Shown: positions 43,604-52,005 of the stretch, one piece after another
Numbering within the stretch: the stretch's first letter is position 1
How the letters are laid out: the number at the start of each line of letters is the position of its first letter
Assembly: GCA_001749745.1 (NCBI GenBank)
Contig: JWTM01000424.1
Location: forward strand, 744,001 to 808,000
Length of the DNA: 64,000 nt
Direction: 5' to 3'
Source: Candidatus Marispirochaeta associata
Lineage (GTDB): Bacteria; Spirochaetota; Spirochaetia; JC444; Marispirochaetaceae
Program-made: the position numbers and the translations under genes
Notes under the pieces: generated by a model
Database searches by the model: none
What the model was told of the DNA's origin: nothing
What the model saw: only the letters and a program-made list of their open reading frames with translations

Positions 43604-44248
43604 TCACATCCCGGAGGGAAACAAGAGTCCCTGCTTGTCACGCAGCCGCTTCTCAATAGTGGCGATAATCGCATTCAGGTCCGCCGAAGCCTCGACAAAA
43701 TCGAATCGATCCCCGGGAATAATCAAAACCGGAGCCAGGCTGAACGAGCCGATCCACTCCTCGTAGAGCCTGTTCAAACCGGATAGATACTCTTTTTCAA
43801 TATCGCTTTCGAAGTCCCGGCCCCGCTTGGCTATACGCTTTTGCAGGGTCTCAACCGAGGCCCGAATGTAGACCACCAGGTCAGGCGGCGGGAGCAGGCT
43901 GATTACCGCCCGATAGAGATCCTGATAGGTGTCCCAATCTCTGCCGCTCATGTTTCCCTGCTGATAGAGGTTGCGGGCGAACACTTGGGCATCCTCGTAG
44001 ATAGAGCGGTCCTGCACCACCGAAGCTGGATCATCCATAAGTCGTCGGTGAGACCGGACTCGGTGGGTCAGAAAGTAGGTCTGGGAATGAAAGGACCAAC
44101 GGGGCATGTCGGCGTAGAAATCCTCCAGATAGGGATTCTCCCCCACCGGTTCGTAGTAGGCCCGGAAACCGAGACGTTGGCTCAAGAGCTCCACTAAACT
44201 CGATTTTCCCGCCCCTATATTTCCCGCCAGTACCAGATATTTTTTCAT
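43604..44248 (-). CDS. Deoxynucleoside kinase
   Basis: 214 aa of the dCK/dGK-like family. It has a P-loop GNIGAGKSS (9-17), a substrate-binding E-P-V-G-E-N segment (33-38), the D-R-S motif in VVQDRSIYED (about 78-87) and an arginine-rich lid KRIAKRGRDFE (about 140-150). It phosphorylates deoxyadenosine/deoxyguanosine or related nucleosides for salvage. The gene is back-to-back with the glutaredoxin gene, with no spacer between stops. Confidence 0.92.
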   Translation of the reverse strand: MKKYLVLAGNIGAGKSSLVELLSQRLGFRAYYEPVGENPYLEDFYADMPRWSFHSQTYFLTHRVRSHRRLMDDPASVVQDRSIYEDAQVFARNLYQQGNMSGRDWDTYQDLYRAVISLLPPPDLVVYIRASVETLQKRIAKRGRDFESDIEKEYLSGLNRLYEEWIGSFSLAPVLIIPGDRFDFVEASADLNAIIATIEKRLRDKQGLLFPSGM

Positions 44249-44449
44249 TCCCTGCTCCCGCCTAGCGAGTGTAGCCTCAAGCCGATCGATTCCTCAAGTC
44301 TTGATCGATTTTTCGCTTCGTGATATGTAAATAAACATAATTCCAATCCGGCTGAAGAGAAGGGGTGACCCTTGAAAAGCCGCGGAATTCTCAACGATTT
44401 TTCCAGTGTTCAGACTCATCGTTCACTGGAGTCTCTGCGGAGGATTGGA

Positions 44450-45682
44450 ATGATTTCTGTAAATTTACGGCGCCGGTTGGCGCGCAACATCCCGGTTAAT
44501 TATCTCTTCACCTTTCTCTTCTTCACCGATCTGACCCGAGGCGTCTGGATGATCTACCTGGCGGGGCGGGGATTCTCATTGCTGCAGCTCGGCATCCTGG
44601 AGTCCGTCTTTCATATCACCTCCTTTCTGATGGAGGTCCCTACCGGGGCGGTGGCGGACTTGTGGGGACGGAAGGCGAGCCGCATCCTGAGTCGTACCCT
44701 CTTCCTCGGTAGTCTGGCGTTGATGTTCTTCTCTACGAGCTTTACCCTGCAGATCCTCGGTTTTATCGTTTGCGCCCTCAACTACAATCTTGAATCCGGG
44801 GCCGGAGAGGCGCTCCTGTACGACTCGATGCTCTTGCTCGAGCGTAAAGATGAGTATATGCGGATTAAAGGGCGGCAGGAGTTCCTGATTCAGTGCGCCG
44901 CTATCGTTGCCTTTCTGTGCGGCGGCTGGCTGGCGGTTCGCAGCTACAGCGCCAATTTCGCCCTTTCCGCCCTGGTCTGCTGCGGAGCGATCTGCACGGG
45001 GTTCTTCTTTCAGGAACCGCCCATACGGCGGGAGAAACGCTCTCGTGAGCAGGGGGTTCTCGCCGGGATCGCCCACGCCACCCGGCGGCAGACCTTGCGC
45101 AGTCTGGGAGTAATCCGTCGACGACCGCGGATAGCGCTCTTTATCCTCTTCTCGGAATTGATCTTCGCCTTCGGTACTACCGAATTCTTCTATCTGCAGA
45201 ATCATTGGAAGGCTCTCGGCCGGGACGAGTGGTATATCGGGATCATCTTCGCCGTACAATGCGCCGTCTCCGGAATCACCGGACTTCTGGCTCCTCGAAT
45301 CGAGGAACGCCTCGGCGAGCGGGGGATCCTGATTTCGGCGCCCTTACTGATGCTTGTCTGTCTTTGGGGTATCGCGCTCTCTCCCGTTCCGGGGCTCTTT
45401 TTCGTGCTCCTAGGGATTCTCGAAGGGGTGCTGCTGGTGGCAGTCAGCGACTATATCAACCGCTTGATTCCCTCTCGCTACCGGGCGACGATTCTCTCGT
45501 ATCAGAGTATGGTCTTCTCCTTCTTCATGATCCTCCTCTTTCCGCTGGTGGGCTGGATCGGCGAAAGCTGGAACCTCTCGCTGGGATTTCTGGTCCTAGC
45601 CCTGATCGCCAGCCTCGGTACGGCGGGATTCTTACTCTTCTACGGACGAACCGGCGCTCCCGAGAGTCAGTCCAGCGCGTAG
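44450..45682 (+). CDS. Major facilitator superfamily transporter
   Basis: 410 aa from ATG 44450, with GGAGG 6 bases earlier; an upstream TTG at 44372 in frame has none. It has twelve predicted helices. The loop 2-3 signature reads GAVADLWGRKASR, the MFS-1 D-x-x-G-R-K/R pattern. A central cytoplasmic loop (about 190-215) is basic. The substrate is unknown; the group contains many drug or metabolite exporters. It is convergent with the HAD gene, with a 16-base overlap. Confidence 0.87.
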   Translation: MISVNLRRRLARNIPVNYLFTFLFFTDLTRGVWMIYLAGRGFSLLQLGILESVFHITSFLMEVPTGAVADLWGRKASRILSRTLFLGSLALMFFSTSFTLQILGFIVCALNYNLESGAGEALLYDSMLLLERKDEYMRIKGRQEFLIQCAAIVAFLCGGWLAVRSYSANFALSALVCCGAICTGFFFQEPPIRREKRSREQGVLAGIAHATRRQTLRSLGVIRRRPRIALFILFSELIFAFGTTEFFYLQNHWKALGRDEWYIGIIFAVQCAVSGITGLLAPRIEERLGERGILISAPLLMLVCLWGIALSPVPGLFFVLLGILEGVLLVAVSDYINRLIPSRYRATILSYQSMVFSFFMILLFPLVGWIGESWNLSLGFLVLALIASLGTAGFLLFYGRTGAPESQSSA

Positions 45683-46368
45683 GTCTTGAAGCGGCATAGA
45701 TCCTTTCGCGGGGTTTCGGGATCGGGGGAGGTGATGGAATCGAGCAGCAGGACCTCCGCCCGGGGGAAGAATTCCTTGAAGCGGTTGGCATTGGCCGGCT
45801 CATTCTCGACCGCCGCTACTACCGTGCCTATCTCCTGAATCTCCTGCATTGCGTCCGTTTTGAAGAGAAGGTCGGGGATTTCCTTGTCCGGTTTAAAGAT
45901 AAATCGTGCTTCCGGTATTCCGTGGGCGGCAAAACTTGCACGGGTTCCCCGTTCCATCCCGGGGGCGTCCCTGCCGGTGAGGTAGACGATACTGTAAGCG
46001 AGTTGGATGAGCTTCTCGATAAACTCCCGCACCTGCGGATAGGGTCTGTCGGCTGTAAGATAGTCGTCGTGGAAGAAGCGGTCTTCCCAGAAGCTTTGCA
46101 GGGAGACAAGCAGATCTTGATCGGTGCATCCCCGACCTTCGATTAGACCGACTATATTCCAGCCCAGGTCATCCGCTCCGAGGTTCTCCGCAAATGGCGC
46201 CAATGTGGGCCAGCGGAGGACCGCCTCGTCGAGGATGCGTCTGTTCCGGTAGCCGGTGTGCATAATAGTCGAATCAATATCGAAGACAATCAACGGCTCG
46301 CTTACGCTCCGAGGATGCGATCGGCGTATCATCATATCGAGATGCTCGGGAGTCAGGTTCTCTATCAT
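45667..46368 (-). CDS. HAD-superfamily hydrolase
   Basis: 233 aa from ATG 46368, preceded by a GAGAAGAG site; the open frame extends to 46437, which would leave only 5 bases for the divergent gene. HAD motif I is IVFDIDSTI (nucleophile Asp), motif II is YLTGRD, and a Lys-rich motif III lies around KPDKEIPDLLFKTDA. The likely motif IV acidic pair is VAAVENE. It is probably a phosphatase of unknown substrate. It is divergent from the FNR-like gene. Confidence 0.8.
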   Translation of the reverse strand: MIENLTPEHLDMMIRRSHPRSVSEPLIVFDIDSTIMHTGYRNRRILDEAVLRWPTLAPFAENLGADDLGWNIVGLIEGRGCTDQDLLVSLQSFWEDRFFHDDYLTADRPYPQVREFIEKLIQLAYSIVYLTGRDAPGMERGTRASFAAHGIPEARFIFKPDKEIPDLLFKTDAMQEIQEIGTVVAAVENEPANANRFKEFFPRAEVLLLDSITSPDPETPRKDLCRFKTYALD

Positions 46369-46442
46369 CACTCTTCTCTCTTTCCTCACACTGTCTATCA
46401 GATGTCGAATCTTACCGGAACTAGTATATTCAATCAAAGATC

Positions 46443-47084
46443 ATGGTACAGCACATAATCGAAAAGAAATGGATTACCCCGTCGGTTTTTACCCTCCGAT
46501 TCTCCGGCGAAGGCTTCAGCTATCGGCCGGGGCAGTACTTGATGGCGGGACCGGCCGGCTTGGGACACCTGCGGGAGTACTCGATCGCGTCGACCGGGGA
46601 ATCCGGGGATGCCCGCGTTCTGGTTAAACGGATCGACGGCGGGTTCGTCTCGCCCCGTTTGGCGGAGATGGAGCCCGGTGATGAACTCCAGATTCGGGCC
46701 CCTTTCGGCGAGTTCCTGCTCCCCGAACAAGCCTCGCCGCGGCTGCTCTTTGTGGCCAGCGGTACCGGGATCGCACCCTTCGTCAGCCTCGCGGCCGCTT
46801 TGCCGGAGAAAGGGGACTACCTGCTGCTGCATGGAACCCGCTATGCGGAGGAGGCATACCTCCATTCCGAGTTCGATCCCCATCGTCTCGTTCACTGCGT
46901 TACCCGGGGGAACGGGGATTATCCCGGCCGAGTGACCGACTACTTCCTCGATTATCGGGATCAACTGAAAGAGTACGATTATATCTACGCCTGCGGCAAC
47001 AGCGACATGATCTACGAACTCTTCGCCCTGGCCAGACGAGCGGGATTCTCCCGTTCACGTCTAAGGGCCGAGATCTACTTCTAA
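46443..47084 (+). CDS. FAD/NAD(P)-binding oxidoreductase (ferredoxin-NADP reductase family)
   Basis: 213 aa. The FAD domain carries the REYSIAS motif (about 44-50), followed by the NAD(P) domain with ASGTGIAPFVS (about 103-113), ACGNSDMI (about 181-188) and a C-terminal aromatic residue (YF), all typical of FNR-like enzymes. No ferredoxin domain is attached. It passes electrons between NAD(P)H and a small carrier; the partner is unknown. It overlaps the convergent lipA by 4 bases. Confidence 0.88.
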   Translation: MVQHIIEKKWITPSVFTLRFSGEGFSYRPGQYLMAGPAGLGHLREYSIASTGESGDARVLVKRIDGGFVSPRLAEMEPGDELQIRAPFGEFLLPEQASPRLLFVASGTGIAPFVSLAAALPEKGDYLLLHGTRYAEEAYLHSEFDPHRLVHCVTRGNGDYPGRVTDYFLDYRDQLKEYDYIYACGNSDMIYELFALARRAGFSRSRLRAEIYF

Positions 47085-47974
47085 ATCCTCTCTAGCCGCT
47101 CCTTGATCAGGCGGTACTGATCGCCGGCATGGTAGCTCGAACGCACCATGGGCCCCGATTCGCAGTGCAGGAAACCTTTGGCGAGGGCCGCATCTTTCAG
47201 CTCGGCGAACTCATCCGGGTGCCAGTAACGCACCACCGGCAAATGGGATCTGCTCGGCTGCAGGTATTGTCCCAGGTTGACGATCTCAACCCCCTGGTCC
47301 AGTAGATCATCCATGGTTCGAAGAACCTCATCCCTCTCCTCTCCCAGACCGAGCATCATGCTCGATTTAGTGAGCTTCTGCGGATCGATCTCCTTGACCA
47401 TGCGCAAGAATCTTAAGGATCGGTCGTAATCGGACCGGGAGCGAACCTGAGGAGTCAGACGTCGCACCGTCTCCACATTGTGACTCATCACCTCCGGATT
47501 GCTCCTCATCATGATCTCCAGACTGGACCGGTCGCCCATCAGATCCGATGAGAGGACCTCGATACTGCAACCGGGACTCAGTTCATGGACCTTACGCACC
47601 GTAGCCGCCATCACCGTCGCTCCGCCGTCGTCCAGGTCGTCCCGATTGACCATGGTTATCACCGCATGGTCCGCACCCATCTCGGCGATGGTCTTCGCCA
47701 GCCTGAGGGGTTCCCCCAGGTCAACCTCGCCGGGAAGTCCGGTTTTAACCGCGCAGAACCGACAGCGCCGGGTGCAGGTATCCCCCAGGATCATAAAACT
47801 TGCGGTTTTATGCTCTCCCCAGCACTCATGTATATTCGGACAGCGGGCCTCTTCGCAGACAGTGGTCAGCTTCCGTTCCCCTACGTCCCGTTTGATCCGA
47901 TTGTAATCCTTGTTGGTCAGCAGGCTCATACGGATCCAGGCCGGCTTGCGGGTATAGTCGTAACGCTGTTTCAT
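47081..47974 (-). CDS. lipA: Lipoyl synthase
   Basis: 297 aa radical-SAM enzyme inserting two sulfurs into protein-bound octanoyl groups. The auxiliary [4Fe-4S] cysteines are in C-E-E-A-R-C-P-N-I-H-E-C (about 40-51), and the radical-SAM cluster is C-T-R-R-C-R-F-C (about 67-74). The R-S-S-Y closing segment near residue 280 (VRSSYHAGD) supplies the conserved serine. It is complete. No lipB or 2-oxoacid dehydrogenase genes are beside it. Confidence 0.97.
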   Translation of the reverse strand: MKQRYDYTRKPAWIRMSLLTNKDYNRIKRDVGERKLTTVCEEARCPNIHECWGEHKTASFMILGDTCTRRCRFCAVKTGLPGEVDLGEPLRLAKTIAEMGADHAVITMVNRDDLDDGGATVMAATVRKVHELSPGCSIEVLSSDLMGDRSSLEIMMRSNPEVMSHNVETVRRLTPQVRSRSDYDRSLRFLRMVKEIDPQKLTKSSMMLGLGEERDEVLRTMDDLLDQGVEIVNLGQYLQPSRSHLPVVRYWHPDEFAELKDAALAKGFLHCESGPMVRSSYHAGDQYRLIKERLERI

Positions 47975-48065
47975 GTCTGATTAAAATACTCAAGGTTGCC
48001 CGCCGGGGCAAACAGCCTTGTCTCCGCCGGTTCGGATCGACTACAATTCTTACTTAGGAGCGGAT

Positions 48066-48602
48066 ATGGAACTTTTTGAGGCAATTGATAAGCGCTACTC
48101 CTACCGGGGTAGATTCGGTCCGGAAGGGCCGTCGACGGATGAACTGAGACGCATACTTGCTGCGGGGGCTGCAGCGCCTTCGGGAATGAATGGTCAATCC
48201 GCCTCCTTCGTGGCGGTAACTGATGCTGGGAAGATCAATGCTATCGCCGATGTGATGAGCGGGAATCCCGCCGTTGCTACCGCCGGTGCGCTGATTGTGG
48301 TTACTATGGATCCCCAAGCCACCGCCCATCGGGGATTCACCTTCGGAGTCGAGGATTACGCGGCTGCGGTTGAGAATATGCTCCTGGCCGTTACCGCCCT
48401 GGGCTATGCCACGGTCTGGATCGACGGTGCACTCCGAAGGGATAACCGGGCCGAGCGCATTGCAGAACTCCTCGCAATACCCCCCTCTCTTCCTGTGCGG
48501 GTGCTGCTGCCTGTGGGGCGGCCGGTTGAAGAGGGCCCGCGCAAGGATAAGAAACCGCTCGCAGAACGGGCTTACCTCAACCGCTGGGGAGCGGGGGTGT
48601 GA
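48066..48602 (+). CDS. Nitroreductase-family protein
   Basis: 178 aa from ATG 48066 with a TAGGAG site; an in-frame upstream start at 48018 lacks one. It is a compact nitroreductase: KRYSYRGRFG (8-17) for FMN phosphate, GAAAPSGMNGQ (about 37-47), and a C-terminal VLLPVGRPVEEGP strand. It is shorter than classic NfsB types and distinct from the 36502 gene. The next gene begins with a GTGA overlap, so the two are coupled. The substrate is unknown. Confidence 0.85.
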   Translation: MELFEAIDKRYSYRGRFGPEGPSTDELRRILAAGAAAPSGMNGQSASFVAVTDAGKINAIADVMSGNPAVATAGALIVVTMDPQATAHRGFTFGVEDYAAAVENMLLAVTALGYATVWIDGALRRDNRAERIAELLAIPPSLPVRVLLPVGRPVEEGPRKDKKPLAERAYLNRWGAGV

Positions 48603-49372
48603 GATTTCGAGTCATGGCAGTGCTCCTCTCCGCCGTCTTGATCTCTCTTGCCGCTCAGGACAGGCAGTCTGCCATGGAGTTCAATGATATAGGTTTCGAG
48701 CTCTACGAGGAGGGGCGCTATACCGAAGCCCTTGCCAAGTTCGAAGCCTCCTGGCGGGCCGACGAAAGCTATATCTACGGTCACTATAACTACGCTTGTA
48801 CCTTGGGCATCCTTATTCGAGAAAAGGCCCACGAGTGGCATCATTTGAAAGAAAAGGCCTTCGAGCACCTGGAATCAACCCTCGCGATCCGTCCCGCCTA
48901 TGTTTCCAAGATGCTCTCCGATCCCGATCTCTCCGAATTGCGTAAGGATTTCCGTTTCTATTCGATCCTGGGATACGACATAAATGATCCTGAGGACGCT
49001 GTTTTCGTTCTGAGTTCGCTGAGCTGGTACGGCGGGGCCACCTCCGGGATTTTTCCCTATACCGCAGGAGCGGAATTCTACAGCGACGGGAGTTTCGAGT
49101 TTTGGTTCTACACCCCGAAATGGTTCGACTCCTTTGCGGCTGAGGATCTTTACCGGGTGAACGGGAGTTACCGTTGCCTGGAAGGAGGTAGACTCCAGAT
49201 GGACCTCTCCGGTCCTATGCTTCGCAAGCGGAATCTTGAGGATATCTACACCGCGCCGGATGATCTCGAACCTCGGAGGGAGTTTTCCGGTCGGCTGTCG
49301 GAGGAGGGGGAACTGAGTTTTGAGATTTTCGATTATCAATTCTACTCGACCTATGAGCAGTTCAGCTCGTGA
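48599..49372 (+). CDS. Exported TPR-containing protein of unknown function
   Basis: 257 aa from GTG 48599, overlapping the nitroreductase stop. It has a signal peptide (VMAVLLSAVLISLAAQ). One or two tetratricopeptide-like helical pairs follow (NDIGFELYEEGRYTEALAKFEASWRAD, about 29-55, and the next 60 residues). The second half (about 130-250) is rich in aromatic residues and beta structure (SDGSFEFWFYTPKWF). It is probably periplasmic or outer-membrane associated. No family is recognised. Confidence 0.65.
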   Translation: MRFRVMAVLLSAVLISLAAQDRQSAMEFNDIGFELYEEGRYTEALAKFEASWRADESYIYGHYNYACTLGILIREKAHEWHHLKEKAFEHLESTLAIRPAYVSKMLSDPDLSELRKDFRFYSILGYDINDPEDAVFVLSSLSWYGGATSGIFPYTAGAEFYSDGSFEFWFYTPKWFDSFAAEDLYRVNGSYRCLEGGRLQMDLSGPMLRKRNLEDIYTAPDDLEPRREFSGRLSEEGELSFEIFDYQFYSTYEQFSS

Positions 49373-49378
49373 GAAGGC

Positions 49379-50953
49379 TTAGAAGGGGAACTCATCCTCT
49401 GCGCTTGTATCGTCTACCCTCAATTCCTCGCCGGCAGCTTTCGGTTCCTCCTTGGGGATCGCCGGCAGCGCCCGGCCGTGGATATCCTTCGCCGCGACGA
49501 TAATCGCCTTCTGCGGCTCCGCCGGACAGGCGTTTTCGCAGTGTCCGCAGCCGATACATACCTCCGGAGTGGTTATCGGTATGGTCAGGAGGTCCTTGTG
49601 GGCTACCATTCGCGCCGCTCCGGTGGGGCAGACCTCGGCACAGGCCCCGCAGGCGGTACCTTCGGTTATCACGATGCAGCGATCTTCAATAAAACGGGCT
49701 TCGCCGATCTGGGTGCGGCGTTTTTCGGCGACTGAGAGAGGCAATATTGCTCCGGTAGGACAGGCCTGCCCGCATTCGATGCACTCATACTCACAGAATC
49801 CGGAAGCGAAATCCATGAAGGGCTGATTGATACTCTTAAAGCCGTAGGCGAAGAGCGCCGGCTGCAGCACCCGGGTAGGGCAGCGGCTGACACAGAGGTG
49901 ACAGGCAATGCAGTGCGAGGCGAATCGGCTGATTCCGGCTGATCCGGGAGGCGAGACGGCGCCGGGAAGGGAGCCGTCGTCGAGGATTCGATCGTCCTCG
50001 GATCGGGTTGCGCAGCCCCCGGCGAGGAGTCCGAGGCTGAGGGTAGAGAGTCCGGTCAGACGGATAAAGCTCCGGCGGTTAATATCCGGTTCTCCTTTTT
50101 GCGACTTCCCGGCATGCGGACTGATCGAAGGGCCGTAACTCAAAGCCGAGGTCGGGCAGCCGTCGAGGCACTCCAGGCAGAGCAGACAGCGTCCGGAGTC
50201 GACCTTCCGTTGCTCGAGGTCGATGCAACCCGCCGGACAGCGGGCGACGCAGGCCCCGCAGGCTATGCAGGCCGCCTCATCGAGACGTACCGCATAGCGG
50301 GGACGGACGGATGCGATCCTCAGCAGGCCGCCCACCGGGCAGAGGGTGTTGCAGAAGAGCCGTCCCGATAGCAGCACCGCTACCGTTAGTGCGGCGGCGC
50401 AGACTCCGGTCAGGAGGGCGGCGCCGGGATGGATTGTCAATGGATAAGGGGGGAGGTAGATCCCCAGCGGCATCAGCCCCCTGCCGAGGATGTTCGTCGC
50501 CCCTGCTGCCAAAGGTGCTGCCAGGTCTCTAAGGAAGCGGCCGAAGAGCGCGTAAGGGCCGATAAGGTTGATTAACATCATTACCCCTCCGACAGCGAAA
50601 ATCCACGCTGTTAGGGAGATGCCGATGTGTAGCGCGCCGAAGCGGGCCTGTTTCCGGTATGGACGTCGCCTGAGCACGGCAATCAGATCCTGGAGATGGC
50701 CGAGGGGGCAGAGTATCCCGCAGTAGACGCGGCCCAATAGAAGGCTTGAGAGCATCAGCAGGGCGAGGATTCCCCCTGCGGCCAGGGCTGCTGCAAGGCT
50801 TCCGGCGGCGAGAAGCCGTCCCAGGGCGGTGGAGAATTGAACTCTGACGAGCAGAGCGTGGAAGGGATAGATCAGCCGCAGGCCGAAGAAGCCCGCGCTC
50901 AGAAGGAGGATGAGGAGCAGCCCGATCCCCCTTCGCAGTCCGGCGGCTCTCAC
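49379..50953 (-). CDS. Fused NapH/NapG-like membrane polyferredoxin
   Basis: 524 aa. Four transmembrane helices fill residues 8-200, with NapH-type C-G-I-L-C-P (78-83) and C-N-T-L-C-P (201-206). Two 4Fe-4S clusters follow (229-270). Then come a twin-arginine-like I-N-R-R-S-F-I-R-L (291-299) with a short hydrophobic run, and four further ferredoxin motifs (about 345-505) in NapG/MauM style. An internal Tat-type signal in mid-protein is unusual and suggests a fusion of a membrane NapH-like and a periplasmic NapG-like part. It should pass electrons across the membrane. It overlaps the DUF362 gene by 4 bases. Confidence 0.82.
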   Translation of the reverse strand: MRAAGLRRGIGLLLILLLSAGFFGLRLIYPFHALLVRVQFSTALGRLLAAGSLAAALAAGGILALLMLSSLLLGRVYCGILCPLGHLQDLIAVLRRRPYRKQARFGALHIGISLTAWIFAVGGVMMLINLIGPYALFGRFLRDLAAPLAAGATNILGRGLMPLGIYLPPYPLTIHPGAALLTGVCAAALTVAVLLSGRLFCNTLCPVGGLLRIASVRPRYAVRLDEAACIACGACVARCPAGCIDLEQRKVDSGRCLLCLECLDGCPTSALSYGPSISPHAGKSQKGEPDINRRSFIRLTGLSTLSLGLLAGGCATRSEDDRILDDGSLPGAVSPPGSAGISRFASHCIACHLCVSRCPTRVLQPALFAYGFKSINQPFMDFASGFCEYECIECGQACPTGAILPLSVAEKRRTQIGEARFIEDRCIVITEGTACGACAEVCPTGAARMVAHKDLLTIPITTPEVCIGCGHCENACPAEPQKAIIVAAKDIHGRALPAIPKEEPKAAGEELRVDDTSAEDEFPF

Positions 50954-51864
50954 GCTCGAATCCGCTGGATGGTCATGGCGTCGATGTCGGTCCGGCCGAG
51001 GCCGTGCTTCGCGGCCATTCCGATGTGGGCTATTCTCTCCGGTCTGGTCCCCCAGGTCAGGGCGGCGGCCGCGTCGGCGGCTACCGGATCCCTGGAGAGG
51101 ATCAGGACCTGGTCGAGTCGGATCCCGGCGCCGGAGGAGCTGCCTCGCGGACCGCCGGAGGTCATTACCCGGTAGGCGTCGATAACCGTCAGTTGGGGCT
51201 TAATGAGAAGGCTGAAGTCGGCGATCGCCTGATGCAATCCAATCCGGTGGAAGGTCTGGCGGTTCCAGACGGTACCCATTAGATTCTTCAGTCCTGCGGT
51301 GATCCCCGTGCTGCCGTGATGCTTGAGTATCGGAACGTTGATGATTACGTCCGCCTCGAGAAAGACCTCGTGCACCGCGCTGCTCGACAACACGGCTGCT
51401 CCGGAAATGGAGCTGGCTTGGTAGTAGCGCTCGGCATTGGCCGGTACCAAGCGTCCGCCGGCGGCCTTTACCTCCGGCCCGATCCCAGAGACATCGTAGG
51501 CTCTGCGCCAGTCGGAGATCGTGTGATCGGCGACCAGTACCTCCCGGGCGCCGGCCTCTAAACAGTGCTCGACGATTCGCCCCACCAGCCCCGGATGGGT
51601 CGTGGCGCCCAGTTCGGGACCGGAGCTCCAGGATGCGTTGGGTTTGACCGCTACCCTCGCTCCGGGGCGGATGAACTCGGCCATTCCCGCTCCGCCGGTA
51701 AGAGCCTGAATCCCCAGGTCGAACATCCGGGCCGGCTCTCCCCCCTTTACCAGGGCGATATCGACACCCAAGGGGGTAGCGAATAGTCCCCGGGGGCGCA
51801 GCAGTATACCGCTCCCTACCGCAGTAGTCGCAGCCATACTGGTAATGAATTCTCGTCTAGTCAC
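50950..51864 (-). CDS. Tat-exported DUF362 protein
   Basis: 304 aa from GTG 51864, with T-R-R-E-F-I-T-S-M and a hydrophobic run giving a twin-arginine signal; upstream residues in frame do not look like coding sequence. The DUF362 core is visible: RVAVKPNASWSSGPELGATTHP, VLVADHTISDW, INVPILKHHGSTGITAGLKNLMG. DUF362 proteins often occur with iron-sulfur proteins and their function is unsettled. It is translationally coupled (ATGA) to the polyferredoxin downstream, so the two probably form one periplasmic redox module. Confidence 0.82.
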   Translation of the reverse strand: MTRREFITSMAATTAVGSGILLRPRGLFATPLGVDIALVKGGEPARMFDLGIQALTGGAGMAEFIRPGARVAVKPNASWSSGPELGATTHPGLVGRIVEHCLEAGAREVLVADHTISDWRRAYDVSGIGPEVKAAGGRLVPANAERYYQASSISGAAVLSSSAVHEVFLEADVIINVPILKHHGSTGITAGLKNLMGTVWNRQTFHRIGLHQAIADFSLLIKPQLTVIDAYRVMTSGGPRGSSSGAGIRLDQVLILSRDPVAADAAAALTWGTRPERIAHIGMAAKHGLGRTDIDAMTIQRIRA

Positions 51865-52005
51865 CCCTCTATTGTAGCTCGATTTCGTCAGAATGCAATA
51901 GGAATTATTCCTAACAGTTGACACTGTGCTTGGATGACTCCGCACTGAAGCTGTTTGACTTCCCGGATTGCTCTCCGTAACTTTTCTGTCAGGAGGACGG
52001 CTGAC

